Notes under the pieces: model-generated
What the model saw: only the letters and a program-made list of their open reading frames with translations
Database searches by the model: none
Told to the model about the DNA's origin: nothing
Assembly (NCBI GenBank): GCA_041690675.1
Contig: JAWLGU010000012.1
Location: 1 to 64,000 of the forward strand
Source: UBA7803 sp041690675
GTDB taxonomy: Bacteria > Pseudomonadota > Gammaproteobacteria > Pseudomonadales > Azotimanducaceae
Direction of reading: 5' to 3'
Length of the DNA: 64,000 bases
Translations under genes and position numbers: made by a program
Part shown: positions 44,133 through 53,431 of the stretch, in pieces
How positions within the stretch are numbered: the stretch's first letter is position 1
How the letters are laid out: each line of letters opens with the position of its first letter

Positions 44133-45350
44133 ATGACCAAACCGCTCGAGGGGTTCCGCCTCATAGACCTCACTCACATGCTCTCCGGCCCCTATGCCGG
44201 CATGATCCTCGCCGACCTGGGCTGCGACACCGTCAAGGTAGAGCCTCCCGGCACCGGCGAGGGGACCCGCCGCCTGCTCGAAGGCGACCCGAAGAACTCC
44301 ATCCACGGCATGGGCGCCTACTTCTTCACCCTGAACCGCAACAAGCGCAGCGTCGCCATCGACCTCAAGCACCCCGCTGGCCGCGAGCTCTTCTACGAGC
44401 TGGTGAAAGTGGCGGACGTCGTCCTCGACAACTTCTCCGCCGGCGTGCCGCAGCGGCTCGGCATCGACCACGAGTCGCTGGCCGCGGTGAATCCGGCCAT
44501 CGTCACCTGCTCCGTCACGGGCTTCGGTGAGAGCGGGCCGCGTTACCAGCGGCCGGCCTTCGACCAGATCGTCCAGGGGCTCGGCGGCGGCATGTCCATT
44601 ACCGGCAAGGGGCCGGGGGACGCCGTGCGGGCCGGCATTCCCATTGGCGACCTGGGCGGGGGCATGTTCGCGGTGATGGGCGTTCAAGCCGCACTGCTCG
44701 CCCGCTCCCGCACCGGCAAGGGCCAGCACGTGGACGTCTCCATGCTCGACGTTCAGATCAGCCTGCTGAACTACATGGCCACCATGTACTCCATGTCCGG
44801 CGAGATTCCCGGGCCCATCGGCAACTCCCACTTCGTGCACACCCCCTACAACACCTTCGACACCGCCGACGACACCATCATCATTGCCGTCATCGGCGAC
44901 CGATTCTGGCCGCCGCTGGTGGACCTGGTGAACATCGACGAGTTGCGCGACCCGCGCTTCGCCACCGCAGCAGTGCGGTTGCAGCACAAGGACCACATCG
45001 AGGGCCTGCTCCAGCAACGGCTCGCCGAGGACACGGCCGAGCACTGGCTGGAGAAGCTGGAGGCCGCGCGGATCCCGTGTGCCCGGGTGAACAACCTGGC
45101 CCAGGCGCTGAACGACCCCCAGGTTCGTTACCGCAACATGGTGGTGGAACTGCACCATCCGCAGGGCGGCAGCGCCGAGGTGCCCGGCAACCCGATCAAG
45201 CTGAGCGGCGACGCCGACGAGAGCTTCTCCCCGCCGCCCCAGCTCGGCGCCCACACGGTGGAAGTCTTCCGGGAATGGACGGAACTGGACCCGGAGCGGC
45301 TGCGGCAGGGGCTCGAGCAAGGGGTGATCGTGCAGCGAGAAGACCCATGA
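44133..45350 (+). CDS. CaiB/BaiF family CoA-transferase
   Basis: 405 aa. Starts TKPLEGFRLIDLTHMLSGPYAGMILADLGCDTVKVEPPGTGEGTR, typical of family III CoA-transferases, with the substrate-binding Asp in HVDVSMLDVQISLLNYMA. It moves CoA between acids, activating a carboxylate. First gene of the five-gene operon with HMG-CoA lyase, HyuA, HyuB and an isochorismatase-type hydrolase; the shared operator suggests substrate-induced expression. Confidence 0.95.
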   Translation: MTKPLEGFRLIDLTHMLSGPYAGMILADLGCDTVKVEPPGTGEGTRRLLEGDPKNSIHGMGAYFFTLNRNKRSVAIDLKHPAGRELFYELVKVADVVLDNFSAGVPQRLGIDHESLAAVNPAIVTCSVTGFGESGPRYQRPAFDQIVQGLGGGMSITGKGPGDAVRAGIPIGDLGGGMFAVMGVQAALLARSRTGKGQHVDVSMLDVQISLLNYMATMYSMSGEIPGPIGNSHFVHTPYNTFDTADDTIIIAVIGDRFWPPLVDLVNIDELRDPRFATAAVRLQHKDHIEGLLQQRLAEDTAEHWLEKLEAARIPCARVNNLAQALNDPQVRYRNMVVELHHPQGGSAEVPGNPIKLSGDADESFSPPPQLGAHTVEVFREWTELDPERLRQGLEQGVIVQREDP

Positions 45351-45387
45351 GCCGTCAGTCATTCCATCGCCATTGCGGGAGGATTTC

Positions 45388-46287
45388 ATGGACCGCGTGA
45401 TCATCAACGACGTCGGCCCCCGGGACGGGCTGCAGAACGATCCCGCCAGCGTGAGCCCCGCAGACCGTGCCCGGCTGATCCGCGCCCTGGTGGCCGCGGG
45501 CATTCCCGCCGTGGAGGTGGTCAGCTTCGTCAGCCCCAAGGCGGTGCCGAAGATGGCCGGCGCGGCCGAGGTGGTGGCCGGCCTCGACCTGGACAGCGCC
45601 GACTACTCGGCGCTGATCCCCAACCAGAAGGGCTACGAGCTCGCCCGGGCCGCCGGCATACGCTCCGTGGCGGTGGTGCTTTCGGCCACCGACACCATGA
45701 ACCTGAAGAACATCAACATGGATCTCGACACCACCGTCCGAGTATGCGGCGAGATCATCGAGCAGGCGAAGCGCGACGGGCTCACTGGACGGGCCTACGT
45801 GTCGGTGGCCGTGGAGTGCCCTTACGAAGGACACGTTCCGGAAGCGCGGGTGGAAGACCTGGCCACTCGGATGCTCGAGCGTGGCGCGACGGAGATCATC
45901 GTCGCCGACACCATCGGCGCCGCCAACCCCGCCCAGGTCAAATCCCTGTTCCATCGGCTGGTGGCGGCCTTCGGCGCACCGCTGCTCTCGGCTCACTTTC
46001 ACGATACCCGGGCGCTGGCATTGGCCAACGCCTGGCAGGCGCTGGAATGCGGCATCCGCAAGTTCGATGCCAGCATCGGCGGGCTGGGAGGCTGCCCGTT
46101 CGCCCCCGGCGCCGCCGGCAATCTGGCCACCGAGGACCTGGTGAGCCTGCTGCATCAGGCCGGCTTCGAGACGGGCGTGGATCTGGACGCCCTGCTCTCG
46201 GTGGTGGAGCTGGCCCGCAGCCTGGTGGGCCACGACCTGGGAGGACGCACCCTGCCCTGGCTGCGCACGAGCCGGAGCGCTGCCTGA
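45388..46287 (+). CDS. Hydroxymethylglutaryl-CoA lyase
   Basis: 299 aa from ATG 45388 (GGGAGGA upstream). The HMGL-like TIM-barrel motif NDVGPRDGLQND is at the N-terminus; HFHDTRALALANAWQALECG has the metal ligands; GGLGGCPFAPGAAGNLATEDLV carries the signature active-site Cys. It cleaves HMG-CoA or a related 3-hydroxy-3-methyl acyl-CoA to acetyl-CoA/acetoacetate or pyruvate-type products. Combined with the CoA-transferase it would complete breakdown of a branched acid. Its true substrate is not certain. Confidence 0.93.
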   Translation: MDRVIINDVGPRDGLQNDPASVSPADRARLIRALVAAGIPAVEVVSFVSPKAVPKMAGAAEVVAGLDLDSADYSALIPNQKGYELARAAGIRSVAVVLSATDTMNLKNINMDLDTTVRVCGEIIEQAKRDGLTGRAYVSVAVECPYEGHVPEARVEDLATRMLERGATEIIVADTIGAANPAQVKSLFHRLVAAFGAPLLSAHFHDTRALALANAWQALECGIRKFDASIGGLGGCPFAPGAAGNLATEDLVSLLHQAGFETGVDLDALLSVVELARSLVGHDLGGRTLPWLRTSRSAA

Positions 46288-46316
46288 GGCGGGACCGAAA
46301 CGACGCGAGGGACGAC

Positions 46317-48392
46317 ATGGACTACAAGCTGGGCGTAGACGTGGGGGGCACGTTCACCGACGTGCTTCTGATCGAAACCGGCAGTGGCACCATCCACACC
46401 GCCAAGGTGCCTTCCACACCGGAAGACTCATCCATCGGCGTGCTCAACGGCATCGCCCGGGTGTGCGAGCAAGCGGGGGTCGATCCGGCCGACATCACCC
46501 ACGTCACCCACGGCACCACGGTTGCCACCAACGCAGTGCTCACCGGGCGCGGCGCCCGGGTGGGGCTCATCACCACCCGTGGCTACCGGCAGGTCCTGCA
46601 GATCGCCCGCTCCTACGTGCCGGGCGGCCTGGGAGGCTGGGTCATCTACAACAAATCCGAGCCCATGGCACCGCTCGAGTGCACCCGCGAGATCCCCGAG
46701 CGCATCGGTGCTGACGGCTCGGTGGTGGAACCGCTGGACGAGGCCGCCACCCGCGCGGCCCTGGAAGAGCTGAAGCGCCAGGGCATCGAGGCCCTCACCG
46801 TCTCGCTCATCAACAGCTTCACCAACGGAGACCACGAACGCCGGGTGGCGGAGCTGGCGGCCGAGATCATGCCCGATGTGCCCGTGTCCATCTCCTGCGA
46901 GGTGATTCCGGAGATGCAGGAGTACGAGCGGACCATCACCACCGTGGCCAACTCCTACGTCCGCCCGGAAGTGGCAACCTACATCGACAACCTGCAGCGG
47001 GAGCTCGACGCGCGGATGAACGGCACCCGCCTGTCCATCCTCCGCTCCGACGGCGGCCTCTCCACTGCCGCCGCCGCCACCCGGTTCCCGGTGAACCTGC
47101 TGATGAGCGGCCCGGCCGGGGGCGTCACCGGCGCCTTGTGGATCGGCGAGCAGGCGGGGTACCGGAACTTGCTCACGTTCGACATGGGCGGCACCTCCAC
47201 CGACGTCTCGCTGGTGGAAAACGGTCAAGCTCTGGTGCGCCGGGAGACCACCGTAGGGGACGTCAACGTGCGCGCCAGCTCGGTGGACGTGCGCACGGTC
47301 GGAGCCGGGGGCGGCTCCATCGCCTACGTGCCCGAGCTCACCGGCGCACTGCGGGTCGGCCCCGACTCCGCTGGAGCCGTGCCCGGCCCCGCCGCTTACG
47401 GCAAGGGCGGCACCGCGCCCACGGTCACCGACGCCAATGTGGTGCTGGGTTACCTGCCCGCCTCGGCGCGGCTGGGCGGCGATATGGAAATCAGCCGCGA
47501 GCTGGCGGAACGCGCCGTGCAGCAAGTGGCCGACGCCATGGGGCTGAGCCTTCAGCAGGCGGCCGAAGGCATCATCAAGATCGTCAACGAGAACATGTTC
47601 GGCGCCCTGCGGCTGGTTTCCGTGGAGAAGGGTTACGATCCGCGGAACTTCGCGCTCATCGCCTTCGGCGGCGCCGGGCCGCTGCACGCCAACGCGCTGG
47701 GCATCCTCACCGGCGCCTGGCCGGTCATCATTCCGCCGGGGCCCGGGGTGCTGTGCGCCTATGGCGATGCCACCACCCGATTGCGGGCCGAGGCCTCGCG
47801 CACCTTCATCGGCAAGCTGACACTGGTGGACGTGACCGGCATCGTCGCGGAGCTTCGCGCCCTGGACGCCGATGCCCGGCGAGCGTTGCTCGCCGAGCAG
47901 GCCGGCCGCGAAGGCGCGCACCTGGCGGACGACCAGATCAGCACCCAGTATCAGGCGGACCTGCGCTACAGCGGCCAGGGACTGGTGCTCACCATCGATA
48001 CCTCGGAAGCGGAGCTCGCGGACCGCGGCTTCGCCGGCATCGCCGAGCGCTTCGACGCCCTGCACGAGCAGCTTTTCACCTTTGCCCTGGATGCCGAGAA
48101 GGAGTTCGTGAACCTGCGCTCCGTGGTGCAGGGCCCGGCGGCAAACATGCGGGCGAAGACCATGACCGAGGCAGCGGGCGACGTGAGCGCAGCGGTGACG
48201 GCCGATCACACCATCTTCGCCGACGGCCGCGAGCACGCCGCCAAGATCTACGACCGTGCCCGGCTGGCGCCCGGGCACGTGGTGCCGGGCCCTGCGGTGG
48301 TCACGGAGATGGACTCCACCACTTTGATCCTGCCCGGCCACGAAGCCGAAGTGGACCCCTTGGGCAACCTGCTGATCCGGCCCAGCGCTTAG
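46317..48392 (+). CDS. hyuA: Hydantoinase/oxoprolinase A family protein (HyuA, copy 2)
   Basis: 691 aa from ATG 46317 (GAGGGA upstream); the upstream open frame is a shadow of the lyase gene. N-terminal GVDVGGTFTDVLLIE, HVTHGTTVATNAVLTGRGA, central TFDMGGTSTDVSLVENGQAL and VGAGGGSIAYVPELTGALRVGP and C-terminal PGHVVPGPAVVTEMDSTT match HyuA. The gene is separate from copy 1 on the other strand, with visible divergence, so the two pairs probably handle different substrates. Confidence 0.93.
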   Translation: MDYKLGVDVGGTFTDVLLIETGSGTIHTAKVPSTPEDSSIGVLNGIARVCEQAGVDPADITHVTHGTTVATNAVLTGRGARVGLITTRGYRQVLQIARSYVPGGLGGWVIYNKSEPMAPLECTREIPERIGADGSVVEPLDEAATRAALEELKRQGIEALTVSLINSFTNGDHERRVAELAAEIMPDVPVSISCEVIPEMQEYERTITTVANSYVRPEVATYIDNLQRELDARMNGTRLSILRSDGGLSTAAAATRFPVNLLMSGPAGGVTGALWIGEQAGYRNLLTFDMGGTSTDVSLVENGQALVRRETTVGDVNVRASSVDVRTVGAGGGSIAYVPELTGALRVGPDSAGAVPGPAAYGKGGTAPTVTDANVVLGYLPASARLGGDMEISRELAERAVQQVADAMGLSLQQAAEGIIKIVNENMFGALRLVSVEKGYDPRNFALIAFGGAGPLHANALGILTGAWPVIIPPGPGVLCAYGDATTRLRAEASRTFIGKLTLVDVTGIVAELRALDADARRALLAEQAGREGAHLADDQISTQYQADLRYSGQGLVLTIDTSEAELADRGFAGIAERFDALHEQLFTFALDAEKEFVNLRSVVQGPAANMRAKTMTEAAGDVSAAVTADHTIFADGREHAAKIYDRARLAPGHVVPGPAVVTEMDSTTLILPGHEAEVDPLGNLLIRPSA

Positions 48393-48403
48393 GAGAACCA
48401 GCC

Positions 48404-50284
48404 ATGCCAGCCAGCATCATTCAGCGCAACGACGCCCCCTTCACCAAGGTGGAAGTGGATCCGGTCACCCTGGACATCATCGAGAACGCCCTGCGCAATG
48501 CCCGGGAGGAGATGGATGCCACCCTGTTCCGCACCGCCATGTCGCCGGGGATCCGCGAGCAGGGGGATGCCTTCCCCATGATCGCCAACGTGGACGGCAA
48601 GATGGTGGTGGGTCAGTTCGGCTCGTTCATTCACGGCTTCATGCAGGCCTACGACGGCACGCTCGAAGAAGGTGACATGATCTTCACCAACGACCCCTAT
48701 TCCTGCGGGGCGGCGGTGAGCCACCTGAACGACTGGCTGGTCCTGAAGCCCATCTTCAAGGACGGCCGGCACCTGTGCTGGGCCGCCCACTTCGGGCACA
48801 TGACCGACATCGGCGGCAAGGTGCCGGGATCGCTCCCCATCGACGCCCAGGAGATCTTCGAGGAAGGGGTGGCGGTGCCGCCGGTGAAGATCTACCGCAA
48901 GGGGGAGCTTTCGGAGGACATCCTGGCCATCGTGCTGCGCAACTCCCGCATGCCCCATTGGAACAAGGGTGACTTCAACGGGGTGATGGCCGCCTGCAAC
49001 ATGGCCGAGCGGCGCTGCATCGAGATCGCCGAGCGCTTCGGCGACGACGTGTTCTATTCGGCCATGGAAGACCTGCTCGAGCGCAACCGCCGGGCCATGC
49101 GCCAGCTCATCCTCGAGACCGTCCCCGAGACCAAACAGGTGTTCGAGGACTACATCTGCGACGACGGCATGGGCTACGGCCCCTACAAGATCCGCTGCGC
49201 CATGTGGCGGGAAGGCGAGAAGGTCATCTTCGACTTCGACGGCACAGACCCGCAGAGCGCGGGCTCCATCAACTTCCTCCTGAACGAAGAAATGTTCAAG
49301 ATGTTCTGCGGCACCTTCATGATCTCCGTGTTCGATCCGCAGATTCTCTTCAACGACGGCTTCTACGACTTGATGGAGGTTCGAATACCGGACGGCTGCC
49401 TGCTGAAGCCCCGGAGGCCCGCGGCGCTCTCGTGCCGCACCCACGCGCTGGGCCGGATCTTCGACGTGATCTCCGGGCTCCTGGGTCAGGGCAGCCCGGA
49501 GTTCCTGTGCGCCGCCGGCTTCTCCGACAGCCCGCACCTCATGTACTCCGGCTACGACAAGAACGATCAATGGTATCAGTTGTTCCAGATTGGCTTCGGT
49601 GGGATTCCCGGCCGGCCCATGGGTGACGGTCCCGATGGGCACAGCCTCTGGCCCGGCTTCACCAACGTGCCCAACGAGTACATCGAAGCGTACTTTCCGT
49701 TGCGCATCGAGACCTACGAGACCATTCCCGACTCCGGCGGCCCGGGGAAGAACCGTGGCGGCAACGGTATCCGAATGGCCTACCGGTTCCTCGAGGACGG
49801 TCAGATCTCCATCCACGACGACCGCTGGCTCACGTATCCCTGGGGTGTCAACGGCGGCCTCCCCGGTGGGCGCGGCAGCAAGCTGCTGGTACGCACCGAC
49901 GGCACGGAGGAGCGCCTGCCTTCCAAATGCGACCGCATTCAGGTGCGCGAGGGCGACGTGCTCTACTTCAATACCTGGGGGGGTGGGGGCGCCGGTGACC
50001 CCTACCAGCGCGAGCCCGAACGGGTGGGCCGGGACGTGGCCCGGGGCCTGGTGACGGTGGAGGGGGCGCTCCGCTACGGAGTGGTCTGCGACGCCGCCGG
50101 GCGGGTGGACGAAGCCGCCACCGAACGCCTGCGCGCCGAGCTCGTGACCGAGCGAAAGGAGATCAAGCTGTTCGACCAGGGCGGCAGCATCGACGAGATC
50201 AAGGCCCGCTGCCGGGAGGAAACAGGGCTCGAGCCACCTGCGCCGCCGGTGTTCCGTCGCCGCCGCGGCGTCGCCGTGAATTGA
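48404..50284 (+). CDS. hyuB: Hydantoinase B/oxoprolinase family protein (HyuB, copy 2)
   Basis: 626 aa from ATG 48404 with AGGAGA upstream; earlier open frame is shadow. DIIENALRNAREEMDATLFRTAMSPGIREQGDAFPMI, MIFTNDPYSCGAAVSHLNDW, FDFDGTDPQSAGSINFLLN, and GPGKNRGGNGIRMAYRF with YFNTWGGGGAGDPYQR are family motifs. Partner subunit of the HyuA just upstream. It is 68 residues longer than HyuB copy 1. It overlaps the following hydrolase gene by 4 bp. Confidence 0.93.
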   Translation: MPASIIQRNDAPFTKVEVDPVTLDIIENALRNAREEMDATLFRTAMSPGIREQGDAFPMIANVDGKMVVGQFGSFIHGFMQAYDGTLEEGDMIFTNDPYSCGAAVSHLNDWLVLKPIFKDGRHLCWAAHFGHMTDIGGKVPGSLPIDAQEIFEEGVAVPPVKIYRKGELSEDILAIVLRNSRMPHWNKGDFNGVMAACNMAERRCIEIAERFGDDVFYSAMEDLLERNRRAMRQLILETVPETKQVFEDYICDDGMGYGPYKIRCAMWREGEKVIFDFDGTDPQSAGSINFLLNEEMFKMFCGTFMISVFDPQILFNDGFYDLMEVRIPDGCLLKPRRPAALSCRTHALGRIFDVISGLLGQGSPEFLCAAGFSDSPHLMYSGYDKNDQWYQLFQIGFGGIPGRPMGDGPDGHSLWPGFTNVPNEYIEAYFPLRIETYETIPDSGGPGKNRGGNGIRMAYRFLEDGQISIHDDRWLTYPWGVNGGLPGGRGSKLLVRTDGTEERLPSKCDRIQVREGDVLYFNTWGGGGAGDPYQREPERVGRDVARGLVTVEGALRYGVVCDAAGRVDEAATERLRAELVTERKEIKLFDQGGSIDEIKARCREETGLEPPAPPVFRRRRGVAVN

Positions 50285-50904
50285 AGCTGACCGCCGTGGC
50301 GGCGCTCACCAGCGGATCCACGGGTATGGGCCGAAGGCCCGCGCTGCTCGTGGTGGATGCCTCCGTCGGCTTCACCGACCCGGCCTCGCCCCTGGGGGCC
50401 GATTTCACCCCGGAAATCGCTCGCATCAACGTACTGCTCGATCACGCCCACCGCCACGGCTGGCCGGTATTCTTCTCCACCGTGGTCTACCGCAATGCCG
50501 CCGAAGCGCCCGTGTTCCGCACCAAACTGCCCGCGCTGAACGAGCTCGCCGCCGGCTCCCCCTGGGTTCGGCTGGACCCTCGTCTGCACGTGGGCCCCGA
50601 CGATCGGGTGTTCGAGAAGGCCTACGCTTCCTGCTTCCATCGGACCCGGTTTCACCGTTGGCTGCAGGACGCCGGGGCCGACACCGTGGTGGTGGCGGGC
50701 TTCACCACCAGCGGCTGCGTGCGCGCCAGCGCAGTGGACGCGCTGCAGCACGACTTTCGCACCGTGGTCGTGGAAGACGCGGTGGGGGACCGGGATGCCG
50801 CGGCCCACGCCGCCAACCTGCGGGACCTGGCACTCAAATACGCCGACGTGATGACCAGCACCGCAATTCTGCACCTCAGTGAGGATCGAAGGACTCGAAG
50901 CTGA
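50281..50904 (+). CDS. Isochorismatase-family hydrolase
   Basis: 207 aa from TTG 50281, overlapping the HyuB stop (TTGA). Cysteine-hydrolase triad: Asp in ALLVVDASVGFTDP, Lys in FEKAYASCF and Cys in VVVAGFTTSGCVRASAVDALQH. Members include N-carbamoylsarcosine amidohydrolase, nicotinamidase and isochorismatase. Location directly after HyuA/HyuB favours a carbamoyl amino acid (as in the hydantoin-to-carbamoyl-acid route), a functional inference only. The 3' end overlaps the convergent modC gene by 29 bp. Confidence 0.9.
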   Translation: MKLTAVAALTSGSTGMGRRPALLVVDASVGFTDPASPLGADFTPEIARINVLLDHAHRHGWPVFFSTVVYRNAAEAPVFRTKLPALNELAAGSPWVRLDPRLHVGPDDRVFEKAYASCFHRTRFHRWLQDAGADTVVVAGFTTSGCVRASAVDALQHDFRTVVVEDAVGDRDAAAHAANLRDLALKYADVMTSTAILHLSEDRRTRS

Positions 50905-51985
50905 CGCTCTTGATCAGCGCGAACACCCGCCGCCCCGGCTCGAGCCTCAGATCCTCCACCGCCGCACGGGTGATGCGTGCCCGCAGCCGGGTGGGCGGTC
51001 CTTCCCCATCGAGCCGCACGAAGGCCTCGACGAAGCCGGTTTCCGGCTCGTCGACGATCTCCACCAGTTCCCCTGGCAGCACGTTGCGGATGGAAAGCCC
51101 TTCCGGTCGGACCGTGGCCAGCGCCACGTCCCTGGCGCGGATGCGCAAGCGCACCGCCTGGCCCGGCGCCAGCCGCTCCAGGAGGGGCGTGGCCAGAACC
51201 CCGCCCCCGAGTTCCACCTGGCTCAGGTGCAGGCGCGGATCGTGCCCCCGCAATCGCCCCTCCACCAGCACGCCACCCTCGAAGCTTCCGGTCAGCGGCT
51301 GCAGATCGAGCCGTTCCATCACCGCGGCCGTGGGCCCCACGGTCTGCACCCTCCCCTCCGCCAGCACCACCACCCGGTCGGCCAGGCGCGCGACCTCGTC
51401 GATGTCGTGGCTCACGTACAGGGTAGGCACCCGGAAGCGCGCCGGCACGCTCTCGAGATACGGCAGGATCTCCGTCTTGCGCTGCCGGTCGAGGGCAGCC
51501 AGGGGCTCGTCCAGGAGCAGAAGGCTCGGCCCACGCAGCAGAGTGCGCCCCAGGGCCACCCGCTGGCGCTCGCCACCGGATAGCGAGTGCACGCGGCGAT
51601 GCAGCAAGCCGCCGAGATCCAACGCAGTCACCACCTCGTCGCGGGCCGGGCCGGCTCCCCGCCGGCGCCGCTGGGCGAACGCCAGGTTCTCGGCCACGTT
51701 CAGATGAGGAAACAGACGGCCGTCCTGAAACATGAAGCCCACCGGCCGCCGGTGGGGCGCCAGGTTCACCCGCGCAGCCGCGTCGAACCACACCTCTCCG
51801 TTCCAGGCGATGCGCCCGTCCAGGGGCGTCTCGAAGCCCGCCACCGCCCGCAGCAAGGTGCTCTTGCCACTGCCGCTCGGGCCGAACACCGCCGTGAACC
51901 CGTCGAGCGCCAGCTCCTCCGCCACCACGAGCTCGAAGCCGGGATGACGCACCCGCACCTCCAGCGACAGGCGTTCAGCGGACAT
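50876..51985 (-). CDS. modC: Molybdate ABC transporter ATP-binding protein
   Basis: 369 aa. Walker A GPSGSGKSTLLRAVAG, Q-loop GFMFQDGRLFPHLNV, signature LSGGERQRVALGRTLL and Walker B LLLLDEPLAALD. The C-terminal ~130 residues form a TOBE/Mop-type domain that binds molybdate (VELGGGVLATPLLERLAPGQAVRLRIRARDVALA). Last gene of modABC; its start overlaps the permease stop by 11 bp. Confidence 0.95.
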   Translation of the reverse strand: MSAERLSLEVRVRHPGFELVVAEELALDGFTAVFGPSGSGKSTLLRAVAGFETPLDGRIAWNGEVWFDAAARVNLAPHRRPVGFMFQDGRLFPHLNVAENLAFAQRRRRGAGPARDEVVTALDLGGLLHRRVHSLSGGERQRVALGRTLLRGPSLLLLDEPLAALDRQRKTEILPYLESVPARFRVPTLYVSHDIDEVARLADRVVVLAEGRVQTVGPTAAVMERLDLQPLTGSFEGGVLVEGRLRGHDPRLHLSQVELGGGVLATPLLERLAPGQAVRLRIRARDVALATVRPEGLSIRNVLPGELVEIVDEPETGFVEAFVRLDGEGPPTRLRARITRAAVEDLRLEPGRRVFALIKSVSFESFDPH

Positions 51986-52652
51986 GCAGCGGATACCTTC
52001 GGTTGATCGCGTACACGGCCATCAGCAGCGTGAAGGAGAACACCAGCAGCCCCGCCGCCAGCGCATGGGCCTCCGCATAGCGCAGGGTCTCCACGTACTC
52101 GTAGATGGCGATGGAAACCACCCGGGTCTCACCCGGGATGTTGCCGCCCACCATCAGCACCACGCCGAACTCTCCCACGGTATGCGCGAAGGTGAGCACC
52201 GCCGCGGTGAGGAACCCGCGGGCTGCCAGCGGCGCGGCGACGTTGACGAACGCGTCGATGGGCGGTGCCCCCAGGCTCGCGGCCGCCTCCAGCGGAGCCC
52301 GCCCCACCGCCTCGAAGGCGCTCTCGAGAGGCTGCACCGTGAAGGGCAGGGAGTAGATCACGGATGCCACCACGAGGCCGGCGAACGAGAAGGTGAGGGT
52401 GCCGCCGGTGACCTCGACCCACAGACGGCCCAATGGCGAATCCGGGCTCAGGGCCACCAGCAAGTAAAAGCCCAGCACCGTCGGTGGGAGCACCAGCGGC
52501 ATGGCGGTGACCGCCTCGATGACGGGCTTGAGGCGCGATGGGGTTCGCGCCAGCCACCAGGCGAGCGGGGTGCCGAGGACGAGCAGAATCACCGTGGTGA
52601 ACGCGGCCAGGTAGAGGGAAAGCCACAGCGATGACAGCTCCGGCAGCGTCAC
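51975..52652 (-). CDS. modB: Molybdate ABC transporter permease
   Basis: 225 aa, GTG start at 52652, GTGA overlap with modA. Five TM segments are visible with the ABC-permease cytoplasmic loop motif EAAASLGAPPIDAFVNVAAPLAARG (EAA motif). Initial LWLSLYLAAFTTVILLVLGTPLAWWLA is typical of ModB. Works in the inner membrane with ModC and the periplasmic ModA. Confidence 0.94.
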   Translation of the reverse strand: MTLPELSSLWLSLYLAAFTTVILLVLGTPLAWWLARTPSRLKPVIEAVTAMPLVLPPTVLGFYLLVALSPDSPLGRLWVEVTGGTLTFSFAGLVVASVIYSLPFTVQPLESAFEAVGRAPLEAAASLGAPPIDAFVNVAAPLAARGFLTAAVLTFAHTVGEFGVVLMVGGNIPGETRVVSIAIYEYVETLRYAEAHALAAGLLVFSFTLLMAVYAINRRYPLHVR

Positions 52653-53431
52653 CGCGGGGCGTAGCCGTAATCCACCATGAGCGCCTGCACGTCGGGGCGC
52701 CGCAGGTACGCGAGGAAGTCGCGTGCAGCCGCGTTCCGCTCACCGCGGCGCAGCAGCACCGCATCCTGACGGATGGGCTCGTAGAGCTGCGGCGGCACGT
52801 CCCAGCGGCTGCCCCGCGCCCGGCCGTGGGCCCCCACCACGTAGGAGAGCGCCACGAAGCCCAGCTCCGCGTTGCCGGTGGCCACCAGCGCATGGGCCTG
52901 GCCCACGTTCTCGCCGCGCACGATCCGATCACGCAGGGTTTCGTGCAGCCCGAGGGCTTTCAGCGTCTCCAGGGCCGCCGCGCCGTACGGCGCGAGCTCC
53001 GGGTTCGCCATGGCCAGGCGGCGGAAGTCGCCGGCGCGCAACGTCGCCGCGCCGTCGCCGGAGATCCTCTGCGGGTCGCGACTCCACAGAGTGAGTCGTC
53101 CCACGGCGTAGGTGAAGCGGGAGCCCTCGACCGCATGGCCGGCCTGCTCCAGACGTGCCGGATGCTGCTGGTTGGCGGCGAGGAACGCGTCGAACGGCGC
53201 GCCGTGGCGGATCTGCGCGTACAGCTTGCCCGTGGATCCCGGCGTCACCGCGAGCCGATGCCCCGTCTCGGCTTCGAAATCCGCCTCGAGGCGCTCCATC
53301 ACCCCGGCGAAATTGGCCGCCACGGCAACCACCGCTTCAGCCGCCGGGGCAGAGCCCGGCCACAGGGCGACACCGAGGAGGACGATCAGCGCCAGCGCCG
53401 TCGACTCCGGGCCCCGGCCCAACGTCAGCAC
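52649..53431 (-). CDS. modA: Molybdate ABC transporter substrate-binding protein
   Basis: 260 aa from GTG 53431. Signal peptide (TALALIVLLGVALWPGSAPA), then VVAVAANFAGVMERLEADFEAETGHRLAVTPGSTGKLYAQIRHGAPFDAFLAANQQHP, with the ligand-binding features of ModA. The ORF continuing upstream is a shadow of the kinase gene. Start overlaps the end of the hybrid histidine kinase gene by 7 bp, tying transporter and kinase into one transcript. Confidence 0.93.
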   Translation of the reverse strand: MLTLGRGPESTALALIVLLGVALWPGSAPAAEAVVAVAANFAGVMERLEADFEAETGHRLAVTPGSTGKLYAQIRHGAPFDAFLAANQQHPARLEQAGHAVEGSRFTYAVGRLTLWSRDPQRISGDGAATLRAGDFRRLAMANPELAPYGAAALETLKALGLHETLRDRIVRGENVGQAHALVATGNAELGFVALSYVVGAHGRARGSRWDVPPQLYEPIRQDAVLLRRGERNAAARDFLAYLRRPDVQALMVDYGYAPR

